This document shows, piece by piece, positions 56,719-64,000 of a DNA stretch of 64,000 bases. The DNA comes from Cryptomeria japonica. Lineage: Eukaryota > Streptophyta > Pinopsida > Cupressales > Cupressaceae. The position numbers and the translations under genes are program-made. The stretch covers positions 664,218,938 to 664,282,937 of the forward strand of contig NC_081414.1 of assembly GCF_030272615.1 (NCBI RefSeq), in the 5' to 3' direction. A model generated the notes under the pieces. That model was not told the DNA's origin and made no database searches. It was given only the letters and a program-made list of their open reading frames with translations. Each line of letters begins with the position of its first letter. Position 1 is the stretch's first letter.

Positions 56719-59666
56719 AATGATCATCTCATTTTTTGGTCTTAAGCTATTGCAGTATACGAATGGATTAGGATCACCATTAATTGTTATTCCAACTCCG
56801 TTGTGAGGAAACTTAATGCATTGGTGATATGAAGATGGGACTGCCCTCATTTCATGAATCCAAGGATGTCCTAGTAATATATTGTATGTGAGATCCAGGT
56901 CTAGGACTTGACAAACCACATCCTTTGTAACTGCCCCAACTCTAAGAGGCGAGATCACTGTACCTTTGGATGAACGTTCTTCATCATCATATGCTTTGAT
57001 GGTAATTTTGTTTGTAGAATTCACAGCTTTGTCTGAATATCCCAATTGTTTAATAATGCTCAATGTACAAATGTTTAGACCAGCTCCTCCATCTATCAGG
57101 ACTCATTTTATTCGATGTTTGTGTAGGAAGGCTTCAATGTGTAAAGGTGCATTATGTGGTTGGCTCACAGAGGCATCGTCAGCTTCTGTGAATGTGAGAG
57201 AATGTGGAATGGAAAGGTATCCCACCATGGCTTGAAATTGGTCCACGTTCAGATCAGTAGGGACATAAGTGTCTCTCAATATTTTGTCAAGAATGGCTTT
57301 ATGTGTAGGGGATATGCGTAAGAGCTCTAGGATTGAGATGAGTGTGAGTGTTTTCCCTAATTGTTCTACAAGGTCATACCTAGGTTTGGTTGATGAGGAA
57401 GCTATGTTTTTGGCTGGAGTACCTTGCAAAGTGAATTTACCATGATGAGTTGTAACATTGCATTTAGAGGTAGGTTCGGAAGAGGATCCAATGCCTTTTA
57501 GGACAATCTTGGGTCTTTGGGTAGAATTCTCAGGTGTTCTGTCCTTGATAATAATGGTAGAGACATAATTGTCCATTGAAATGTGATTGATGGTTGAATC
57601 ATAGTTATAGGATGGTCTAGTATAGTTGGTTTGGTCATCTGCAGCTTTAGATATTCCCTTGTCATGTTTTGGGAATGGTTCCTTAAACATATCATGTTCT
57701 TGATTGGATGAATGTCCTTCAATCTCAATTTCACCTCTATCAATGAGATCTTGTATGATGTTCTTCAGTCGATGACAGTTTCCTGTTTTATGAACTTTTC
57801 TCTTGTGAAATTCACAATACTCATCATCATTCCACCAATTTGGTTTAACCTTTGGCTCATATGGAGGCAAATCTGGAATTGTTATTATTTTATTTGCCAC
57901 TAACTTCTTGAAAACTGACTCTAGTGGTTCTCCCAATGGTGTGTACTCCCATCGTGATTTGGAAGTTGTTTGAATATTCACTTGATTGTTTGTAGAGTTT
58001 GATCCCAAAAAAAAAATTTTGGGTCGTACTGTATTAGCATCAACAACACCATCATTGACTGTGTTCTTGTTTTTATTCCAAAATCTTGGCTTGTCTTTTC
58101 CTTTAAAGTCCTCTTTGTTTTCTTTAAATATCTTAATGACTCCTTGCTCAATTAGGACCTTTTTTGTTGCTAAGCCTTTTTCAATGACGTCCTTGAAGGT
58201 GGACAAACAAGCTTTTCTTAAGTCATAACCAATGTCTTTGTTAACATTTTGGGTGAACATATCTACCATTTGTTTTTATGGAATTTCACAAGAGCATCTA
58301 CTGGCTAGATTTCTCCATCTTTGTAAAAATGATGAAAAAAACTCTCCATCCTTTTGCTTGGTGTTGTACAAAGTAGTGATTGATATATCTATCTCTATGT
58401 TGTATGAGAAATGTTGGATAAATGCCTCTGCTAAGTCAGCCCATGACTTAATTCTAGGTGGAAGTTGGGAGAACATTCCATAGCTTGATCACCTAAGCTT
58501 TGTGGGAATAATCTCATCAAATATGTCTCTTCTGCTGCTACCTCAATGCAAGATGTGAAAAACTATCTTATATGTGCCTTAGGATCCCCTTTTCCTCTGT
58601 ACTTATAAAACTTAGGTATCACAAAGTGTGTAGGAAATAGAGGCATTGGAATGCTTTTGTCAAATGGATAAGGACATATGTCTCTCATTGTGTAAGTTGG
58701 ATTTTGCATATTTATGTCCTCCATTTTCTTTTGTGAGTCTTTAATTTGTTGTTCCAAATTGTTCTTAGGTGGAGATCGACTTCTTGGACCATACCCCATG
58801 CTTAAACCACCGGGTTGAGGAGGAGCATACTACATATGTGGATGATATTGATCATACACATGTTCATATGGAGGAGGTCTATAGTGATGATGTGTATAAG
58901 GACCAATTGGTATAAAGTCATGATAAGGAATAGAATATCTGTTTTGTCCATGTATACCATACTCTACAGGCATTTCATGAGTTTTTTCTAGTGTGTTGCC
59001 CCCAAATTTGACACGGGGTTTCCTTGTATCCAAATTTTGAGCATGCCTTTGAATATCCAATTGTTGTGGTGGTTGGTCTTTAGCATTGGTATGTGCTTGA
59101 GTATATTTTTCTACATAAGACTTCCATAATGGTTTGCGAAGGTGAGTATCATATGCTTGACCATGTGTATGTGGGACCTCAAGTTTTTGAAACAAAGATG
59201 ATGGTGATTCAGGCACCATATGTGGTCCTCTATTGCCTCCACTATTAGGCCTCCTTTGATCCATGTTGAGGTGAGGTTGTTGCAAAGGTCGATTTTCCAT
59301 TATTTGAGACATGTCAAAATCATGAGGTATCTTGGCTCCACTTTGTGCCATTACTTGTAAGAAGTATTGTCTATCTCTCCTCATTATTTGCTCAACCAAT
59401 CGATTAAAACGGGGATCCATAATGGAGTCTTCCATTTCTGCTGAATGTACGGAAAAGTTGTCTATATTGTCATTGTGTGTGTCATTGTTGTTTGTGCTAT
59501 CCATGTTCTCAACATTTGGAATGTTTCTATAGGCATCCATGTCAGGTAATGTAGTATGATCAGAATTGAAAAAGACATCATTTTCATACTCATAGGAACT
59601 CATGTTTGCAGACTCTTGAGCCTCTTTAGCTTCTCTCCTAGATTTTTGGGAACAGGTTTCAACCAT
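56719..59666 (-). pseudogene. Gag and protease of Gypsy element C
   Basis: Starts MVETCSQKSRREAKEAQESA at 59666 with a 278-codon part rich in His, Pro and Asp. A TAG at 58830 and another at 58563 break it, and a one-base deletion near 58477 shifts the frame. Gag motifs follow: KFYKYRGKGDPKAH, FSQLPPRIKSWADLAEAFIQ and FFSSFLQRWRNLASRC. After a TAA at 58276 the 388-codon part 57103-58269 holds a knuckle-like EYCEFHKRKVHKTGNCHRLK. After a TGA at 57103 the protease begins: VLIDGGAGLNICTLS (active Asp intact), ending LGHPWIHEMRAVPSSYHQCI and KFPHNGVGITINGD before the D insertion. All four stops fit CAG, CAA or CGA hit by C-to-T. Confidence 0.9.
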
Positions 59667-61875
59667 GAACTAGGTCTTTGACCAAGATGTTTGAGATTAG
59701 ATGAAAATGGAAAAGAGTATGGAAGACCAAGAGTTGGATGGAATGTAAATGACTCTAAGGTTTACTTGCAATGTCCAAAGTGTAAGACCAAGTATGTATG
59801 TAGTAGAGTAGGTGTGGCTTCCAAAGAGATGATAGCTTCTCTTGATGAGGTAAGTTGACCTTGACTCTAAGTAAGACCAAATGAGACCCAAAGGTGATAG
59901 ACCTTGATGAGGGACCACTTAGCAAAATGTTGTTGTATGTAGTATTTTGACAAAGTATGATGAGGATAAGCAAGTGACCTTTTGACTCAACTTTAGACAA
60001 ATTTGAATGTAATGTAAGGTGCAAAGCAATGATGGACTTTGTGAGACCCAAAGACAGGTTGAATGCTAGATGAAAACTTGGAGAGATAACCTAGGAAGCT
60101 CAATAAGTCTGAAACTGATTGTTCTTGTTTGCTTGGCTGTAAAGTTTTCAATTTTGAACAAAGACGTGCTTGTATACTTCACAGACACGCTTTCCTGACA
60201 TAGACATGGTTCTGTCAAACACAGATGCATTTATGAGAGTTTGTAAATGTAATGTTGCTCAAGAGAAAACATATGCATTTCTGCCCTTCACAGACGCGGT
60301 TATATGACACTGACGCGACTCTGTCAGACACAGACACATTTCTGAAAACTGAGTGCAATTTTTCCAATCTATAAAGTTGTTTTGTTATGATCAAATCTGA
60401 ATGTTTGACTATTTTCCGTGACAAGAGGACACAATGTTGATGAGGACTCAATGTTTGCAAGTGTTGAGACTCAAAATGACTTAAAGAAAAGTGTGTTGTT
60501 TGATGTAAAATTGTTTTGCATACACTTGAAGACACAAAAGACACAATGTTTTGATGTTTGGTCTTGAATGTTTGATTGTTCAAAATAAGACAAGCACAAT
60601 TCTTATGGCTGGCCAAGACAATAGTTGTTGATCCCACATGGGGCTTCCCCCAAGGCTACGCTATTCAGAGTGGATACTTAGATGCTTGACCCCACTGGCT
60701 CCACCCTCGGCACTCACTTCTCGAGGCAGCCAAGCATCAGTCCCCATGAAAACTCCCCATGGCGAACTTTGTATCTCTACTAAGAATCATATGTGTGTGG
60801 GTCACTCCAGAGGTCCGACCTCCTGACCCAACAACTAGAAGGATTTTGGCTTATAAAACAAAAAAGGTGCTAGTAAGGGCATTCGCTCATGTGGCCATAC
60901 ATGCTGCACTTTTAGCTCTGTAAATACAGAAGGCTCCCAGCCGATAAGGGTTACGCCCTACAACTGATCAAATAAATTTGATCAAACAGGTTTATGGGGA
61001 GACATAGTGTCGGTATGAACTAATCAGCACACGTTATCCATAGTTTTCACCATGAATACAGTTGTTTATAGTGGTTCGGAAGAGGTGGGTTTTCCTCGTT
61101 ACCACTTGGGTCGTTCTCTCCTCACTAGTAGTCCTAATGACCACATGGGGAGACAGGCCCTCTAGAGATTAAACAAAAAGAGCATGTTGCTCAAGACACA
61201 AAAGACATTGGTTCAATTTTAGTGCACCAATTGAAGTGTTTGCTAATCTATGAAAACAAGGCACACAAAAAAAAACCCTTGCCAAGGTCCTGCAACAAAG
61301 ATCTTTTAGGAGTTTGGATTGTTTCAAATGATCACCCTTTCCTGCAACCACACAAGTTAGGTAAATTTTAGATCCAAAAGACTTTGTGAAATAGGGGCCT
61401 TCGACAAAACGATTTTGCTTTCAAGACAAGCTGCACAAATTTCGTTAGCTAGATCTGAAAATGTTAGCTCAATATAAACCAGATCTGAAACCCAAATGAT
61501 GAAAAAGTGAATCAAAGAAACTGAAATGCAAAAAAAAACTGAACACAGACGCAGTTATCATGAACACAAATGCTATAGAAATACGCAAATGCACCTAAAT
61601 CTGACACAGACGTGGTTCCTGAACATAGATCTGTCTGGAGACCTTGCAGACGCGATTAGGGAACACGGACGTGGCTCTGTAATCTACAAAAAAAATTAAA
61701 ATAATGTCGAAGACACATACATGATTCCAGTCGTCACAAATGCCGCAGAAAATCAAAAACGCGATTCAAAAGTGCGCAGACACAAAAATGTCAAAATGTT
61801 GTCAAAAATGTCAGATCTGCAACTTCAAAAGCACAAAATCTACAACAACAGATTTTAACTACAAAAGGGACAAGA
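59667..61875 (-). other. Long leader of element C with GCGTCTGTG-type motifs
   Basis: 2.2 kb between primer site and Gag, without a supported ORF. On the minus strand, motifs of the form (C)GCGTCTGTG or a one-base variant occur in two clusters: plus-strand 'cacagacacgc' 60179-60189, 'cacagacgcgg' 60289-60299 and 'cactgacgcg' near 60308; then about 61541-61551, 61601-61611, 61645-61655 and 61662-61672. Between them, 60630-61170 is GC-richer than its surroundings and may be structured. Similar motifs are in the PMD intron at the other end of C. Confidence 0.6.
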
Positions 61876-61893
61876 GTCCCACCGGGCGTGCCA
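61876..61893 (-). other. Primer-binding site of element C
   Basis: The minus strand reads TGGCACGCCCGGTGGGAC, three bases inside the 5' LTR end. This string is of the type usual for plant Gypsy elements; the tRNA is not assigned here. Confidence 0.85.
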
Positions 61894-61896
61894 AAA

Positions 61897-62673
61897 TGTA
61901 TATGGTAAAAATGGATACAACAATATTGAAAGACTAAATGAATTCAACCACAAAACCCTAGCCTAACAACAACAAAGATCCACCGTAACATATGAAGATT
62001 ACCTAAGACAATGCAAATCAAATGAAATCACAAAGATTATACCATCACATGTCCAATAGGGTTTGGATCTCCATTCTTCCTATCTCCATTGATCTTGCTT
62101 GATATATTTGCTCTCAGATTTTATGTGTGCACAAGAGCTCAACAGAGAACGGAAATGTGGTTGCAAGTAGGATCGCATATGAAAGTTCGAATGCTAGGAT
62201 GCTTGATTAGGTTCTCAGGGTTGATAATGAAGGAAGCATCTCCTTATATAGAAGACACTATAAGAAATGGAGGAATAAGATTGAGAGGTGTAAAAGATAA
62301 ATGGTCGGCTATGATTAGAGGGTGGGTAGAGGAAATAAGAAAATAATGAAAGGGTAGGTAGTGTAGGAATTAAGAGATGAATGACATGTGTCATGGGTAG
62401 AAAAGGTTAATGAATTAATTAAATAAATAAAGATTTAATTTAATTAATAGAAGAAGTGGGATCAATTAAATAAATAAGATATTTATTTAATTTAGGAAAA
62501 GGGTAATTTAAATAAATAAAAGTATTTATTTAAATGAGAAATAAGGCTAGAAGAGGATAAATGAATTAATTAAATAAATAAAGATTTATTTAATTAATAG
62601 AAGAATTAGGCTTAAATAATTAAATAAATAAAGATGTTTATTTAATTAGACAGGACAATTTTAGGTGTCTACA
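61897..62673 (-). repeat. 5' LTR of element C
   Basis: 777 bp; the plus strand starts TGTATATGGTAAAAATGG and ends TTTTAGGTGTCTACA. It is the complete LTR, while the left one lacks the first 40 bases. The palindromic ttaaataaataaa..tttatttaatt blocks lie at 62405-62650. Confidence 0.93.
62242..62253 (-). promoter_or_regulatory. TATA-like box of element C 5' LTR
   Basis: The minus strand reads CTATATAAGGAG about 420 bases after the LTR start. The 3' LTR has the same place changed to TTATATATAAGGAG (38979-38992). Confidence 0.6.
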
Positions 62674-62828
62674 GTACTCAACATAGCTAGTCACCTCTTT
62701 CATTTTTCAAAAAGTTTCATAGCACGAGGGTTAATGATCTTCTTTGGAGCCAGTTTGGCCGCGTCCTTCGTCGGGCTTCAATTTATAATTTTTTTTGACC
62801 ACCCCAGCCAATCAAAACACTTAAATTC
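62674..62828 (+). repeat. Right copy of the 155-bp segment flanking element C
   Basis: Begins gtactcaacatagctagtc directly after the LTR end and continues through cacttaaattc into 'caccagttggaggg', which looks like uninterrupted older repeat DNA. It matches 38531-38686. Confidence 0.92.
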
Positions 62829-64000
62829 CACCAGTTGGAGGGTCCTTATTCATGGTGGAACAGTTCCTTTTATTTCTCTCTATTGGTTGACGGGGAAAGC
62901 TTATTCTTTCGCGGGTTCACAAGTTAGTTTTGTAAAGGCTTCCTTCCCTTCGCAGAATGACCAAGGGAACATATGTTTTCACCATTTCACAATGGTCGGC
63001 TGATGTGGCAAGGTCCACTCTATGAAACCATAAAGATCGTATGGTTTTTGTTGTTTTGCCAATGTTCAAACCGATGGTGGGGTCCACCTCACGATATAGA
63101 GAAAGCTCCTTTGGTGAGCAAGTGGTAGTACAGTGACAACTGGTAGGGCCAACTCATTTTGTGGGCCCTCTTCCCAAAGGCATTTTTGAGATAAAGGGGT
63201 CATTGTGGGCCCAATTTTGATAACGTGGTGAAAAAAGGGCCAGCAATGTAAAGGCCTTCACAGTTTCACAAAGGTAGAGAGTGAGGGTGGGGCCTAGCCC
63301 ATGAAGCCGAAAACTCAGGCGGCGGTAACATAAATGCTTATCACCATTTTGCGGCCGTAAATGCCAAAGACAAATGATAGGCCTCGAGATGGTGATAGCG
63401 GCTAGAGAAAGGAAAGGAAACATCATGGTTTCACAGCAATAGGCTCAAGGCCATTCTCGAGCCTGCAAAACAGTGGTAGTGTGACTAACACATCATGTTA
63501 GTTAACACTTTATCGCTATTTCGTAGGGTTACATAGTAAGACTTTTTAGGCACTGCGAAGCAACGATAGACGTAGTGGGGCCAACCCTCTATGTGGCTCA
63601 TCTAGCACCACCTGATTTTCATAAAGAGGTCAATCTAAGGTCATGTTTTAAACTTATTTTTGAGCCCTTTGGAGGGCTATGTGGCACAATTAGGCACGTC
63701 CATGTGAACACATTTTGGATGATTTGAGGGCCAATTTTCAAACTTGTGAGTAGGTAAGAAATTTAAATCCCTTTTGTAGGGTAGTTGGTGACCAAGCAGT
63801 CGAAACTCAAATTGCAGGCCTAGTCGGCACCCAATACCCAACCAGAATTTTGTTCAACCATCAAGGGGCTCCTCCATTACTCTAGATTTGACCTTGTAGC
63901 TCATTTTTAGACACCACCCATGCTCTTTCAATGCATTCAGAGGACTTTGTGGGACTCGGCAGGTGTACTCATGCCCTTTCTGCACAAGGTTATTTCCTTG
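62829..64000. other. GC-richer flank of element C, probably leader of an older repeat
   Basis: No supported ORF. It carries a hairpin GACTAACA-CATCA-TGTTAGTT (63483-63503) like those at 38381 and 38493. Five degenerate copies of a GTGGGG(T/C)C(C/A)A..C block lie at about 63007, 63075, 63141, 63285 and 63573. Because C lies between it and the pseudogene at 36885-38336, the two were probably one repeat before C inserted. Confidence 0.5.

Larger units (their letters stand above)
38687..62673 (-). mobile_element. Gypsy element C (Tat-type) with antisense PMD gene and nested element D
   Basis: Ty3/Gypsy LTR retrotransposon on the minus strand, about 24 kb including element D (7.8 kb). Order leftwards: 5' LTR 62673-61897, primer site 61893-61876, 2.2-kb leader, Gag, protease, [D inserted at the protease C-terminus], G-patch, reverse transcriptase, RNase H, archaeal-type RNase H, integrase, an antisense PMD gene, purine tract, 3' LTR 39413-38687. 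The second RNase H before integrase is the hallmark of the Tat lineage. By eye the LTRs differ at roughly 20-25 of about 730 positions. The Gag-Pol frame is nearly unshifted (two frameshifts) but has many transition-type stops. The left LTR has lost its outer 40-odd bases. Confidence 0.92.

Noticed and set aside
59697-60637. Minus-strand ORFs of 73-140 codons in the C leader
   Set aside because: No motif and interrupted by the repeated GCGTCTGTG words; the leader of this element type is expected to be non-coding.

Overview
This window looks like repeat-rich nuclear DNA from a seed plant with a very large genome, most likely a conifer or other gymnosperm (inference). Reasons: only one convincing host gene in 64 kb, long AT-rich spacers, and nested Ty1/Copia and Ty3/Gypsy LTR retrotransposons whose breaks are mostly nonsense mutations. 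I see no bacterial features, tRNA, rRNA or CRISPR array.

Layout. 1-3600: AT-rich intergenic DNA with a compound CT/GT microsatellite. 3601-15379: Copia element A (+ strand), split by Copia element B (7210-13651, - strand). 15850-17193 and 23781-25198: two solo LTRs with exact 5-bp target duplications. 18120-18770: decayed Gypsy reverse transcriptase. 27421-28815: intact BTB/POZ gene on the - strand, the only host gene I support. 30250-36309: old LTR resembling that of element C, split by Copia element E (31429-36174, target duplication aatta). 36885-38336: decayed but frame-preserved pseudogene of unknown family.

38687-62673: Gypsy element C (- strand), with gag, protease, a G-patch segment, reverse transcriptase, RNase H, a second archaeal-type RNase H and integrase, which is the Tat-lineage layout. 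On the opposite strand, between integrase and 3' LTR, C carries a two-exon plant-mobile-domain (PMD) gene whose intron holds a minisatellite and GCGTCTG motifs also found in C's own leader. Inside C's polyprotein sits element D (48955-56713, target duplication cttgg), with nearly identical LTRs and one intact 1142-residue Gag-protease ORF but no polymerase or integrase: a young non-autonomous element.

How the parts relate. C should supply enzymes to elements like D, but this C copy is dead: its frame is held over about 12 kb and broken almost only by stops of the C-to-T/G-to-A type, as expected after cytosine methylation. The left end of C is abnormal: a 155-bp host segment occurs on both sides of the element and is joined to a truncated LTR at a short homology. 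Most interesting: the antisense PMD gene with its repeat-bearing intron, the Gag-protease-only element D with GC-rich palindromes, the odd C junction, and the unidentified pseudogene beside it.
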